Shown one piece after another: positions 25,543-34,799 of a DNA stretch of 61,203 nucleotides. Made by a program: the position numbers and the translations under genes. Each line of letters begins with the position of its first letter. Positions within the stretch are counted from its first letter, which is position 1. Below the pieces are notes generated by a model. It did not search any database and was not told the DNA's origin. It worked only from the letters and a program-made list of their open reading frames with translations. The DNA lies in contig NZ_FQUK01000012.1 of assembly GCF_900129205.1 (NCBI RefSeq), forward strand, positions 1 through 61,203, read 5' to 3'. This DNA comes from Thermomonas hydrothermalis (GTDB lineage Bacteria > Pseudomonadota > Gammaproteobacteria > Xanthomonadales > Xanthomonadaceae).

Positions 25543-27744
25543 TCAGCCCGCTGCCGCACCGTACCGGCCGCATGCCCGTGGGCGCGGCCGGTCGGCCAAG
25601 GCAAACGCCTCGCCATCCAGGCTGAGATTGGGGTTGTAGGCCGGATCATCCTCCAGCAGTGCGCCCCAGCGCGCACGCATCAGCGCGGCCTCGCGCAACA
25701 GACGCTGGTACCGCTCCGGGTGGGTATCCGGGCCGCGACTGGCCGACTCTCGATGCACCAGACGAGCGTGCGGGGTCCACACGTTGCGGTAGCCGGCCGC
25801 GCGCAGGCGCAGGCAGAAATCGACGTCGTTGAAGGCCACCGCCAACGCCTCATCCAGCCCGCCCACGGCCATGAACACGTCCCGGCGGACCACCAGACAG
25901 GCACCGGTGACCGCCGACAGCGAGTGCACCAGCCGCAACCGGCCCATCTGGCCTTCGCAGTCGACCGGCCAACCGCACCAGGGATGCGCCGCCACCCCGC
26001 CGATTCCCAACATCACGCCGGCGTGCTGGATCCGCCCGTCCGGATACAGCAACAGCGCACCGACCGCGCCGACGTCCGGCACCAGCGCCTCGGCCACCAT
26101 TTCCCGCAACCAATCGGGCGCCAGCACCTGGATGTCGTTGTTGAGCAGGCACAGCACCTGACCGCGCGCCTGCGCCGCAGCCCGGTTGTTGAGCGCCGAA
26201 TAGTTGAACGGGCCGCCATCGCGCAGCACATGCACCCGCGGATCACGCGCAAGCTGCGCCAGATAGGCCAGGGTCTCCGGCTCGCACGACCCGTTGTCCA
26301 CCACCCAAACGTCGAGGGCCGGATAGTCGGTGCCCTGCAAGACTCCCTCCAGGCAGGGGCGCAGCAGATCCAGCCGGTCGCGGGTCGGCACGATCAGCGA
26401 CACGGACGGCAACGGCGACGGCAAGGCACGCCGTACCCGCAAGCGGCCCGGCGCGATCGCGATCACCTCGCCCGCTTGGCCGGTACGCGCCAAATGCGCC
26501 TGCACCGCCCGACAGGCAGCAGCCGTGGCGTATGCCTTGGCCTGCGGATGCGCCGCGCTGGAGCCGGGATGCGCACGCCAGTGGTAGAGCACCTGCGGAA
26601 CATGGCCGATCTGTCCAGGCGACAGCCGCTCGACGCAGCGCAGCGCCAGATCCCAGTCCTGGCTGCCATCCATGCCGGCCTGAAACCCGCCTACGGCGTC
26701 TAGCAAGTCGCGGTCGTACAGCGCCAGATGGCCGATGCAGTTCTGCCCCAACAGCAGCGCCGGGTCGAAATCGGGTTTGAAGTACGGGTCGAAGCGCTGC
26801 CCGTCGGCATCGATCTTGTCCTCGTCGGAATACAGCATGCGCCAGTGCGGATGTGCCTCCGCCGCTGCCACCATCTCCAGCAGGGCCTGCGGCGCCAGCA
26901 GGTCGTCATGATCGAGCAGGGCCACCCAGGCACCACGCGCCAGCGCCAGGGCGCTGTTGCTGGCCGCGACGATGTGGCCGTTGTGCGGGCGCCAGACCAC
27001 CCGGATGCGGGGATCGCGCGCGGCGTATTCCGCCAACAAGGCGCGCACCTCGGGCTGGGTGGACGCGTCATCAGCAATGCACAGCTCCCAATCCGGATAG
27101 TCCTGCGCCAGCACGCTGTCCAGACAGGCCCGCAGCCATGCCAGTGGCGGGTCGTACACCGGCAGCAGGATCGACACCAGAGGCCGGGTACGCAACCCGG
27201 CCAGGCGTGCGGCCCGGGCCTGCGGGGTGCGCTCGGGTGCCAGTGCGCGCGCCAGCAGCCAGCCGGCATACGCTGACAGCGTCCCGCCCAGACGTTGGCG
27301 GTAGCGGGCGTACGCCCAGTCGCCAGCCACCCGTGCCCCACGGCGCAGCCGGGCCAGCACGCCAACCAGCCATCCAAATGCTTCCGATACCCCCGCCTGC
27401 ATGGCCAGATGCCGCAGCATGGCCAGACCCGCCGACAACTTGCCGATCTGCCGCCACTGCACCGCCTGCACGCTGACATCGGCACCCGCAAGCGCCGCCA
27501 GCACCAGCCCGTGGGTGTCCATCCGCAACCGCACCAGCGCCTGCCAGCGACCATCGCGCCGCATCGGCGGCAGCGGCACGCAGGCCTCCTCCGGACACGG
27601 CGGGCCGGCATCCTCCACGCGCAGACACAGCCGCGCTAGCACCCCGCTTCCCGCACTCTGACCCGAAAGCAGATACCAGCCGCCGCGATGAACCCCGCCG
27701 GCAGGCACGGGCAGTCGCCATGGCAGCCGCTGCGGCTCAGCCAT
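25543..27744 (-). CDS. Two-domain family 2 glycosyltransferase, O-antigen locus
   Basis: A 733-aa cytoplasmic or membrane-associated enzyme with two GT-A domains. Residues 1-185 are of unknown fold. The first GT2 domain begins at [12 protein letters not shown] (about 189) and holds LLDHDDLL and [10 protein letters not shown] metal- and sugar-nucleotide-binding segments. The second begins at [13 protein letters not shown] (about 450) and holds LLNNDIQV and [19 protein letters not shown]. Tandem GT2 enzymes of this kind (WbbN/WsaE-like) often extend O-polysaccharide or rhamnan chains. ATG 27744 overlaps the wzt end by 8 bp; it is the last gene of the export cluster. Confidence 0.85.
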   Translation of the reverse strand: MAEPQRLPWRLPVPAGGVHRGGWYLLSGQSAGSGVLARLCLRVEDAGPPCPEEACVPLPPMRRDGRWQALVRLRMDTHGLVLAALAGADVSVQAVQWRQIGKLSAGLAMLRHLAMQAGVSEAFGWLVGVLARLRRGARVAGDWAYARYRQRLGGTLSAYAGWLLARALAPERTPQARAARLAGLRTRPLVSILLPVYDPPLAWLRACLDSVLAQDYPDWELCIADDASTQPEVRALLAEYAARDPRIRVVWRPHNGHIVAASNSALALARGAWVALLDHDDLLAPQALLEMVAAAEAHPHWRMLYSDEDKIDADGQRFDPYFKPDFDPALLLGQNCIGHLALYDRDLLDAVGGFQAGMDGSQDWDLALRCVERLSPGQIGHVPQVLYHWRAHPGSSAAHPQAKAYATAAACRAVQAHLARTGQAGEVIAIAPGRLRVRRALPSPLPSVSLIVPTRDRLDLLRPCLEGVLQGTDYPALDVWVVDNGSCEPETLAYLAQLARDPRVHVLRDGGPFNYSALNNRAAAQARGQVLCLLNNDIQVLAPDWLREMVAEALVPDVGAVGALLLYPDGRIQHAGVMLGIGGVAAHPWCGWPVDCEGQMGRLRLVHSLSAVTGACLVVRRDVFMAVGGLDEALAVAFNDVDFCLRLRAAGYRNVWTPHARLVHRESASRGPDTHPERYQRLLREAALMRARWGALLEDDPAYNPNLSLDGEAFALADRPRPRACGRYGAAAG

Positions 27745-29068
27745 CCAGCGCCTCCAGGGCGATGTCCAGCATCGGCAGGCCGAGGATGCCGGTGGGCAGC
27801 CCCTGACCCTCGGCATGCAGCATCAGCGCCTCGTGTGACCAGTGCTGGATCACGTGCTCGGCCTGGGTGCCGCGGGCCAGACCGATGGCGAACATGTAAT
27901 CCCCCGCCTGCAAACGCGGCATGCGAAAGGTGAACCGGGCCCGGTAACGCGCCCCGGCCGGAAGCGTGAGCGGCTGTTGGCAGGTGGTCAGGTAGGTGTT
28001 GTCACCGAACAGCAGCTGGCCGAGCCGGTCTTTCAGATAAAAGCCGATGATCGGCGCGTGCAGCGGCTGCAACGCCTCGGCCTCGATCAGCAGCGTCACC
28101 CGCTCACCGCCGACCACGTGGGTCAGCCGCCGCCCGCTGGAATCCAGCAGGGCGACATCGCACAGCCGGGCGCTGCCCTCACCGAAGCCGCGATCGCGCG
28201 CCGGATCGAACACCGGCACCTGGATGCGGTTGCACCACGGGCCCTGGGCAAACTGGGCCTGACGCACATCGTCGGCGTCGTCAGGAACCGACACGGCAGC
28301 CGGCACAGGCATCGGCGCACGATCACCCTGCCCTTCGCGCTCGGCCACCAGCGATTCCAGATACGCCTCGCTGACCGCACGCGCCGGCCCGTGCAGGCGC
28401 GGCCGGCCTTGCTCCAGCCACAGGGCGCGCTCGCACAGTGCATTGACAGCAGCAATGTCGTGACTGACCAGCACCAGGCTGCCGTGGCGACGAAACGCGT
28501 GCAGAAAGCGCATGCACTTCTGGGCAAAGAAGGCATCCCCCACCGCCAGCGCCTCGTCGATCAGCAGCACGTCGGCATCGACATGGGCGATCACCGCAAA
28601 CGCCAGTCGCACCAGCATGCCGCTGGAGTACGTGCGCACCGGCCGATGGATGAACTCACCGATATCGGCAAAGGCCAGGATTTGGTCCAGCCGCTGCTGC
28701 ACCTGGGCCCGGGTCAGGCCATGCAGCGCGGCATTGAGCCGCACGTTTTCAAGCCCGGTGAACTCGGGATTGAAGCCACTGCCCAGCTCCAGCAGTGCCG
28801 CCACCCGGCCGTGCACCTGCAGCGTCCCGGTACTGGGCCGCAGGGTGCCGGCCAGCAGCTGCAGCAAGGTGGACTTGCCCGACCCGTTGCGGCCGATGAT
28901 GCCCACCGATTCGCCACGCTGCAGGGTCAGATCCACCGCCTGCAGCGCCCAGAACGGTGTGCCGTAGTCCCGCCCGCTCAGTTGCGCCCAGAGCTGCTGC
29001 CAGGGGCGCGCGCCCAGCAGGTAGCGTTTGCCCAGCCCGTGCGCCGCCAGCAGCAACTCAGACGACAT
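27737..29068 (-). CDS. wzt: O-antigen ABC transporter ATP-binding protein Wzt
   Basis: ATPase (443 aa) of the Wzm-Wzt exporter that moves undecaprenyl-linked O-polysaccharide across the inner membrane. The N-terminal ABC domain has Walker A GRNGSGKST, signature YSSGMLVRLAFAV and Walker B VLLIDEALAVGD. Residues from about 280 form a C-terminal beta-sandwich, as in Wzt proteins that recognise a capped O-antigen end; this predicts a terminal non-reducing modification of the glycan. The ATG (MSSELLLAAHG) overlaps the wzm end by 11 bp. Confidence 0.93.
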   Translation of the reverse strand: MSSELLLAAHGLGKRYLLGARPWQQLWAQLSGRDYGTPFWALQAVDLTLQRGESVGIIGRNGSGKSTLLQLLAGTLRPSTGTLQVHGRVAALLELGSGFNPEFTGLENVRLNAALHGLTRAQVQQRLDQILAFADIGEFIHRPVRTYSSGMLVRLAFAVIAHVDADVLLIDEALAVGDAFFAQKCMRFLHAFRRHGSLVLVSHDIAAVNALCERALWLEQGRPRLHGPARAVSEAYLESLVAEREGQGDRAPMPVPAAVSVPDDADDVRQAQFAQGPWCNRIQVPVFDPARDRGFGEGSARLCDVALLDSSGRRLTHVVGGERVTLLIEAEALQPLHAPIIGFYLKDRLGQLLFGDNTYLTTCQQPLTLPAGARYRARFTFRMPRLQAGDYMFAIGLARGTQAEHVIQHWSHEALMLHAEGQGLPTGILGLPMLDIALEALDG

Positions 29069-29849
29069 CGGCAAACCCCGGCTGCAGACGATTGAACAGC
29101 AGGCGCGCCGCAATCGCCAGCAGCAACGCCAACACCAGATACCCCAACAACACCGGCCACTGCGGCCACAGCCCCTGGAACAGCACGCGCCGCAGCTGGT
29201 CGATGATCGGGGTGAGCGGATTGATCGCAAACAGCCAGCGCCAAGGGAGCGGCACGGCATGCAGCGGCACCAGCGCCGAGGACAGAAACAAGGTGACGGT
29301 GGACACCGGCGCCACCAACTGCCCGAGATCGCGCAGATACACCCCCAGCGCGCCACCTGCCCAAAGCACCGCCAGCAGCAGCGGCACCATCGGCAGCAGC
29401 ACCACTGGCAGTGCCAGCAGGGTGAGGCTCATCCCGTGCACAAACGGCAGCACCAGCAGCAAGACCAGCAGCTGCATCGCGAACTGGGCCAGCGCCGCAA
29501 GCAAGGCCGGCCAGGCCAGCAATGCCAGCGGAAACCGCACGCGGCGCACATAGCCGGGCTGTGCCGCCACCAGCTGCGGCGCACGCGCCAGACATTCGGC
29601 AAACAGACCGTGCACGGCCAGCCCGGAATACAGCATCAGGCCCAGTGCAGGCCAGCCCTGCACGCCCGGCCAGCGGCCCTGCAGCAACGGCCCCAGCGCC
29701 AGCAGGTACACCGCCAGCATCAGCAGCGGCGTCAACAATGCCCACAGGGCACCGAACTGGGCACCACGGTAGCGCCCCTGCCAGTCACGCCGGGCCAGCT
29801 GCCAGGCCAACCACACCATCTGCCAGCGATCGCGATTACCGCCGCGCAT
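29058..29849 (-). CDS. wzm: O-antigen ABC transporter permease Wzm
   Basis: ABC-2 type permease of 263 aa with about six membrane helices. RRDWQGRYRGAQFGALWALLTPL near the N-terminus is characteristic of the polysaccharide exporter family, as is INPLTPIIDQLRRVLF before the last helices. It pairs with Wzt. ATG 29849 is used; a GTG three codons earlier is possible. It starts 40 bp after metB on the same strand, so readthrough from cbs-metB is likely. Confidence 0.92.
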   Translation of the reverse strand: MRGGNRDRWQMVWLAWQLARRDWQGRYRGAQFGALWALLTPLLMLAVYLLALGPLLQGRWPGVQGWPALGLMLYSGLAVHGLFAECLARAPQLVAAQPGYVRRVRFPLALLAWPALLAALAQFAMQLLVLLLVLPFVHGMSLTLLALPVVLLPMVPLLLAVLWAGGALGVYLRDLGQLVAPVSTVTLFLSSALVPLHAVPLPWRWLFAINPLTPIIDQLRRVLFQGLWPQWPVLLGYLVLALLLAIAARLLFNRLQPGFADVV

Positions 29850-29889
29850 GCCTGTCACCGCCCCGGCATGGTCTGCCCTGCGCCCGGGC

Positions 29890-31053
29890 TCACCGGGCCA
29901 GCGCCTGCGCCAGATCGGCCTGCAGATCGTTCACGTCCTCCACGCCCACGCTCAGTCGCACCAGCTCATCGCCAATACCCAGCCGGGCGCGGCGCTCGGG
30001 CGGCACCGAGGCATGGGTCATGACCGCCGGATGGTTCACCAGCGATTCGACACCGCCCAATGATTCGGCCAAGGTGAACAGCTGTAAACGCTCGCAGAAC
30101 TGTTTGGCGGCCGCAAAGCCACCCTTGAGGCGGATCGAGAGCATGCCGCCGAAGCCGGCCATCTGTCGCGCCGCCAGCGCATGGTGGGGATGCGCGGGCA
30201 GACCGGGGTAGATCACCTCAGCCACCGCATCCTGCGTTTGCAGCCATTGCGCCAGCGCCAGCGCGTTGTCGCAATGGGCGCGCATGCGCAGGTGCAGGGT
30301 CTTGAGACCGCGCAGGGCGAGAAAGCTGTCGAACGGCCCCTGCACCGCGCCCACCGAGTTCTGCAGGAAAGCCAACTGCTCAGCCAGCTCGGCGTTGTCG
30401 CCGACCACCAGCATGCCGCCGACCATGTCGGAGTGGCCGTTGAGATACTTGGTGGCCGAGTGCATCACGATGTCGGCCCCCAGCGCCAGCGGGCGCTGCA
30501 GGATCGGCGAGGCGAAGGTGTTGTCCACCGCCACCCACACACCATGCTTCTTTGCGATCGCGGCGATCGCAGCGATATCGACGATCTTCAGCAGCGGGTT
30601 GGTAGGCGTCTCGATCCACACCAGCTTTGTCTTCGGGGTGATCGCCGCCTCGAACGCGGCTGGGTCGGTCAAATCGACGAAACTGAAGGACAGCCCGGCG
30701 CTGCGTCGGCGCACGCGCTCAAACAGGCGATAACTGCCGCCGTAGAGATCATCCATCGCCACCACGTGGTCGCCGCTGTCCAGTAGCTCCAGCAACGTGG
30801 CCAGCGCGGCCAAGCCCGAGGCAAACGCAAAGCCGCGGCTGCCCCCTTCCAGGGATGCCACGCAACGCTCGTAGGCGAAGCGGGTGGGATTGTGGGTGCG
30901 CGAATACTCGAAGCCTTGATGCACGCCCGGGCTGGACTGCGCGTAGGTGCTGGTGGCGTAGATCGGCGGCATCACCGCGCCAGTGGACGGATCCGGCGAC
31001 TGGCCGCCGTGGATGGCCAGCGTGCCAGGCCTCAGTTGCGCGTTGTCACTCAT
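29890..31053 (-). CDS. metB: Cystathionine gamma-synthase/lyase family PLP enzyme
   Basis: PLP enzyme of 387 aa of transsulfuration. The cofactor lysine is K202 in MHSATKYLNGHSD; the YSRTHNPTRFAYE and ETPTNP stretches are family hallmarks. Sequence alone does not separate synthase from lyase activity. The cbs gene 24 bp upstream argues for the reverse direction (cystathionine to cysteine), although Xanthomonas literature calls the gene at this locus metB. It marks the other border of the LPS locus. Confidence 0.92.
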   Translation of the reverse strand: MSDNAQLRPGTLAIHGGQSPDPSTGAVMPPIYATSTYAQSSPGVHQGFEYSRTHNPTRFAYERCVASLEGGSRGFAFASGLAALATLLELLDSGDHVVAMDDLYGGSYRLFERVRRRSAGLSFSFVDLTDPAAFEAAITPKTKLVWIETPTNPLLKIVDIAAIAAIAKKHGVWVAVDNTFASPILQRPLALGADIVMHSATKYLNGHSDMVGGMLVVGDNAELAEQLAFLQNSVGAVQGPFDSFLALRGLKTLHLRMRAHCDNALALAQWLQTQDAVAEVIYPGLPAHPHHALAARQMAGFGGMLSIRLKGGFAAAKQFCERLQLFTLAESLGGVESLVNHPAVMTHASVPPERRARLGIGDELVRLSVGVEDVNDLQADLAQALAR

Positions 31054-31076
31054 GCAGAACCCTTCTTCAGTGGCGG

Positions 31077-32453
31077 TCACTGCACCCGGCGGCGCAGATA
31101 GTTGAGCAGGTCGATCCGGGTGATCAGCCCCAAGAACCGGTCACCCTCCATCACGATGGCCACATGGCCGCGGTCGAACACCGGCAGCAGCGCCTCGATC
31201 GGCGCACGCACATCGACCAGATCAAGCTTGCGCACCATCGCGCTGGACACCGGATCGCGGAAACGCGCCTCGTCGCCATAGACGTGCAACAGCATGTCGG
31301 ACTCGTCGAGAATGCCGACGATGCGTTCACCGTCCAGCACGGGCAACTGGCTGATGTCGTACAGCTTCATGCGCTGCCAGGCGATGATCAGCGGATCGTT
31401 GGGGCCGACCACCACGGTGTCGCGCTGGGTAAACGGCCGCAGGATCAGGTCACGCAGATCGCCGTACTGGGTGCGCTCGAGAAAGCCGTTGTCCAGCATC
31501 CAGTAGTCGTTGTACATCTTCGATAGATAGCGATTGCCGGTGTCGCAGACGAACGTCAGCACGTTCTTCGGCGTGGTCTGCTCGCGGCAGTAGCGCAACG
31601 CGGCCGCCAGCAGCGTGCCCGTGGACGATCCGCCCAGGATGCCCTCTTTCCTGAGCAGCTCGCGTGCTGCCAGAAAGCTGTCCCGATCACTGATCGCATA
31701 CGCCTTGCGAACCCGACTGAAATCCGCAATCGAGGGCAAAAAATCCTCGCCGATCCCCTCCACCAGCCAGCTGCCCGACTTGTCGCTGAGCGTGCCGTGG
31801 TTGATGTAGTCGGCCAGAATCGAACCGACCGGATCGGCCAGCACCAGCTCGGTGTGCGGCGACTGCACAGCGAAGCAGCGCGACAGCCCGGTCATGGTGC
31901 CGGAACTACCACAGCCAAACACGATGGCATCCAGGCCACCCACCTCGGCCATCTGCTGCAGGATTTCCGGGCCGGTGCCGAACTCGTGCGCGGCCGGATT
32001 GTCCGGGTTACCGAACTGGTTGATGAAATACGCCCCCGGCGTCTCAGCCGCAATGCGCGCCGCCAAGTCCTGGTAATACTCCGGATGCCCTTTGGCGACA
32101 TCGCTGCGGGTGAGCACCACCTGCGCGCCCATCGCCTTGAGATTGAAGATCTTCTCGCGCGACATCTTGTCGGGCACGACCAGAATCAACCTGTAGCCTT
32201 TCTGCTGTGCCGCCAGTGCCAGCCCGATGCCGGTATTGCCGGCGGTGCCTTCCACGAGGGTGTCGCCGGGCTTGATATCGCCACGCTTTTCGGCGGCCTC
32301 GATCATCGCTATCCCGATGCGGTCTTTGATGGACCCGCCCGGGTTCTGACTTTCCAGCTTCAGGTAGAGCGTGCAGGGGCCGGTGTCGAGATGATGGGCC
32401 CGGATGATCGGTGTCTGCCCGACCAGATCGAGAATGGAATCGTGGATGGCCAT
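31077..32453 (-). CDS. cbs: Cystathionine beta-synthase with CBS-domain pair
   Basis: PLP enzyme of 458 aa that condenses serine with homocysteine to cystathionine. The cofactor lysine is K43 in NPGGSIKDRIG, the phosphate loop is GTAGNTGIG, and KGHPEYYQDLA and FGCGSSGT are typical. Residues from about 335 form two CBS domains (LRPFTQRDTVVV and the SSAMVRKLDLV segment), a regulatory module. With the downstream metB it makes cysteine from homocysteine. ATG 32453 (MAIHDSILDL) matches the family start. Confidence 0.92.
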   Translation of the reverse strand: MAIHDSILDLVGQTPIIRAHHLDTGPCTLYLKLESQNPGGSIKDRIGIAMIEAAEKRGDIKPGDTLVEGTAGNTGIGLALAAQQKGYRLILVVPDKMSREKIFNLKAMGAQVVLTRSDVAKGHPEYYQDLAARIAAETPGAYFINQFGNPDNPAAHEFGTGPEILQQMAEVGGLDAIVFGCGSSGTMTGLSRCFAVQSPHTELVLADPVGSILADYINHGTLSDKSGSWLVEGIGEDFLPSIADFSRVRKAYAISDRDSFLAARELLRKEGILGGSSTGTLLAAALRYCREQTTPKNVLTFVCDTGNRYLSKMYNDYWMLDNGFLERTQYGDLRDLILRPFTQRDTVVVGPNDPLIIAWQRMKLYDISQLPVLDGERIVGILDESDMLLHVYGDEARFRDPVSSAMVRKLDLVDVRAPIEALLPVFDRGHVAIVMEGDRFLGLITRIDLLNYLRRRVQ

Positions 32454-32482
32454 GCGGGGCGTATGGTCTTGTGCAGCCCCGG

Positions 32483-32488
32483 ATTCTA
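32483..32488 (-). promoter_or_regulatory. Candidate -10 box of cbs-metB
   Basis: TAGAAT on the minus strand, 30 bp before the cbs ATG, with TTTGCT about 15 bp upstream as a weak -35. If used, it makes cbs-metB independent of the leader at 33017-33171. Confidence 0.45.
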
Positions 32489-32581
32489 GCAACGACCCGG
32501 CAGAGCAAAGGGCGCCAACTCGCTGGAATTCGCTTGCTCCCAACCATCTGGCCGAGAGCGTGGCCATGGCATTCTGGAATA

Positions 32582-32624
32582 CCGGCATGACCTGCCGGCC
32601 AGGTTGGCGCCATCCATGGCGCCA
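32582..32624 (-). other. Two tandem hairpins between the DUF465 gene and cbs
   Basis: Two perfect inverted repeats lie downstream of the DUF465 gene. The nearer has 9-bp arms TGGCGCCAT/ATGGCGCCA with a CC loop (32605-32624). The farther has 6-bp arms CCGGCA/TGCCGG (32582-32598). Neither is followed by a T-run on the minus strand. They may be a weak terminator or processing site. Confidence 0.5.
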
Positions 32625-32642
32625 CGCGCCTGTGGCGACGTA

Positions 32643-32858
32643 TCAGTGCGCGCGCTCGTACATCTGCAGCAAACGCTCCTTGGTGGCCAGCTTTTCACGT
32701 TTCATCTGGCTGAGCGTGCTGTCATCGATGGGCAGCACGCCCAGTTCCGCATCTAGAACCTTCTGATTCAGTTCCCGGTGCCGGTAATAAAGCTGCCGGA
32801 ACTCCGGATTGGCTTTCATCAGTGCCTCGATTTCCGCCTGCGGCTGACCTTCGAACAT
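32643..32858 (-). CDS. YdcH-like DUF465 family protein
   Basis: A 71-aa cytoplasmic helical-hairpin protein. It begins MFEGQPQAEIEALMKANPEF; RQLYYRHRELNQKVLDAE and the ending MKREKLATKERLLQMY are typical of DUF465. The ATG is preceded by AGGAGGTTCCCC, a near-perfect ribosome site. Function of the family is unknown. It is transcribed toward cbs, and the 547 bp upstream hold a structured leader. Confidence 0.88.
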   Translation of the reverse strand: MFEGQPQAEIEALMKANPEFRQLYYRHRELNQKVLDAELGVLPIDDSTLSQMKREKLATKERLLQMYERAH

Positions 32859-33405
32859 GGGGAACCTCCTGACTCGACACATGACACCGCACCCAGCCAG
32901 CAAGCCGGGCGCGGCAGGGGGAACGGCAGCGTTGCGACTGCCGGCTGACTGCCACCCGCCATGCGGATGGCAAAAGGCGCTGCGCCCGTTCGGGCGTTGG
33001 GTCGGGCGCAGATGACAAAACGCCCCGGCGCAGGCGCACGGGGCGTGGCTCGATACAACAACGTGCAGCAAAGGCGACCGTGTCCTGCGCCATTCCGCGC
33101 CGTGCCCGGCGCCGAACGGCGGCGCGGACACCGGGCAAGGCCCGAACCTGGGAAACGGAACGCACGTGCATCGGCCGGTCTCCGGCCGGGGGTTGAACAC
33201 ACCCCCGGGATACCGACGCTACGCCTGCCGCATCGGCTTGGCAAGCACCGGGCGCATCCGCGGAAGCGGCGGCCTGAATATGTTCATCCTGAATGCGCTC
33301 AACCCCGTTCCGACCGGAACACGTCTAGAGCAAAGCCAATAAGATCAATTTGTTACGCAATTTTTCGTCACCCAGACTGACCTGACCGCCCCGGCCGACT
33401 CGCTC
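32859..33405 (-). other. Long non-coding leader region of the DUF465 gene
   Basis: This 547-bp gap has no supported conventional gene. From upstream on the minus strand it holds: an A+T-rich patch (about 33325-33375) that could contain a promoter; an 8-bp stem CCGGGGGT/ACCCCCGG (33186-33208); a 6-bp stem GGCCGG/CCGGCC (33173-33187) sharing two bases with the first; an ATG at 33171 opening a frame that reaches two adjacent Cys codons at 33055-33060; and an intrinsic terminator at 33017-33046. Confidence 0.5.
33017..33046 (-). terminator. Intrinsic terminator or attenuator on the minus strand
   Basis: On the minus strand ACGCCCCG-N11-CGGGGCGT forms a perfect 8-bp stem whose end runs into TTTTG. 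It lies about 160 bp before the DUF465 gene, inside its presumed leader. It could end a small RNA or act as an attenuator. Confidence 0.7.
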
Positions 33406-34689
33406 TCAACGGGCGTTATCAGCGGGTGCCGGGATGGTCACCACAATCTCCACCCGCCGGTTCTTCGCCCGCCCAGCCGCCGTGCGGTTGTCGGCCACCG
33501 GCGCATCCGCCCCGCGCCCTTCGGCGCTGATCCGGCTGCGCGCCACCCCGGCGGCCACCAGCGCCGCCCGAACCTGCTGGGCGCGCCGCTCGGACAGGCT
33601 GCGGTTGGCGGCCGCAGTTCCCTGATTGTCGGTATGGCCGATCACCTGCACCGTGCGCTCCGGCAGCGCCGCCAGATACAGCCCCAGCGCCTTGAGGCTG
33701 GCCGCCGCGGTCGGCGTCAGTCGGGCCTGACCAGACACGAAGGCGTTACTGGCGAGGATGAATACTTCCCCGCGGGCGTCTTGCTGCATCGGCGGCAACT
33801 TGGCACCGGCCACCAGCTCGGCTTCCTTACGCGCCAGCGCAGCTTCACGTGCGCGGGCGGCCGCCGCCTTGGCCTGCTCCTCTGCCTGCGCCCCGCCCAG
33901 GGCGGCTTCGGCCTGTTGCGCCTGCTGCCGCAGACGCTCGGCTTCCTCCGCCTGTACCTGCGCCTGCAAGCGGGCGCGCTCGGCTTCGAGTCGGGCGCGT
34001 TCGGCCTCGCGTCGGCTGGCCTCCAGCAGCAGCTCGCTGCGCGTCTGCTGCATCCGTTCCAGCTCGCGTCGGGCGGCCTCCACCCGCGCCGCCAGCTCGG
34101 CGATCTCCACCCGTTGCTGGGCGCGCGCCAGTGCCGCTGGCAGCGCCTTGCGCGGCACCGTGTCCAGCGTGGCCAGCGCCTGCCGGGCCTGCAAGCGCTC
34201 GTACTGGGCATAGGCGTTGAGCCGGGCATCGGCTTCCAGCGCCTGCAACCGCTGGGCGGGGCTCCCCGCCACCGGCGGAATGTCCAGCGGATCCTCGGGC
34301 GGCGGCGGGGCGGCGATTTGCAGCTGCCGGTACAAGGCATCTAATGACTGTGTGGTTTGTTGCCAGTCGGCACGTACCCGCGCGGTGCTGCTGCGCACCC
34401 AGGCCAGATCGGCGGCGGTCGCCGCGTTCACGGCGGCATCGCGGGCCTCCTCGTTGCGACCGCGCGTCATTGCCACTTGTGCCGCTTGGAGGGCCTGTCG
34501 GGCGGTCTCCAGGACATCGGCCGCGTACTGGTCGGCGTCGGCCGCCTCAGCGCGGGCCAGCGCCTGCTGTGCGGTGCCCAGCTCGGCCGCCGGCGGCGGC
34601 ACACTGGCGCAGCCGGTTGCCAACTGCATCACAGTGGCGACAACCAGGACATTCAGGGCATTGCGGAAGTGTGCGAAGCTTGAGCGCAT
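33406..34689 (-). CDS. OmpA-family lipoprotein with DUF4398 and coiled coil
   Basis: A 427-aa envelope protein. The signal ends in lipobox LATGC (Cys about residue 27). Next comes a DUF4398-like helical region (AQQALARAEAADADQYAAD), then a long coiled coil rich in E, A, R and Q (about residues 195-300). The C-terminal OmpA domain has the peptidoglycan-binding pattern VIGHTDNQGTAAANRSLSERRAQQVR. It probably links the outer membrane to the cell wall. ATG 34689 gives a normal lipoprotein signal; earlier in-frame ATGs would precede it with charged residues. Confidence 0.88.
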   Translation of the reverse strand: MRSSFAHFRNALNVLVVATVMQLATGCASVPPPAAELGTAQQALARAEAADADQYAADVLETARQALQAAQVAMTRGRNEEARDAAVNAATAADLAWVRSSTARVRADWQQTTQSLDALYRQLQIAAPPPPEDPLDIPPVAGSPAQRLQALEADARLNAYAQYERLQARQALATLDTVPRKALPAALARAQQRVEIAELAARVEAARRELERMQQTRSELLLEASRREAERARLEAERARLQAQVQAEEAERLRQQAQQAEAALGGAQAEEQAKAAAARAREAALARKEAELVAGAKLPPMQQDARGEVFILASNAFVSGQARLTPTAAASLKALGLYLAALPERTVQVIGHTDNQGTAAANRSLSERRAQQVRAALVAAGVARSRISAEGRGADAPVADNRTAAGRAKNRRVEIVVTIPAPADNAR

Positions 34690-34799
34690 GGGGCACGGCC
34701 TGGTCTTGAAGGTCGCGGTCATTGTCGGAAGACGCCGCCACCGATGCAATGACCGCCTGGGCGGTGCCCATGCGCAAAACTGCATGACAGGAAATCCCG

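Noticed and set aside
30000-31053. MetB as a firm cystathionine gamma-synthase
   Set aside because: The family includes synthases, lyases and sulfhydrylases that cannot be separated here; the adjoining cbs favours a lyase role, so the call is kept general.
33000-33330. RNase P RNA, tmRNA, 6S RNA or SRP RNA in the non-coding region
   Set aside because: Conserved signature stretches of these RNAs were looked for on both strands and not found.
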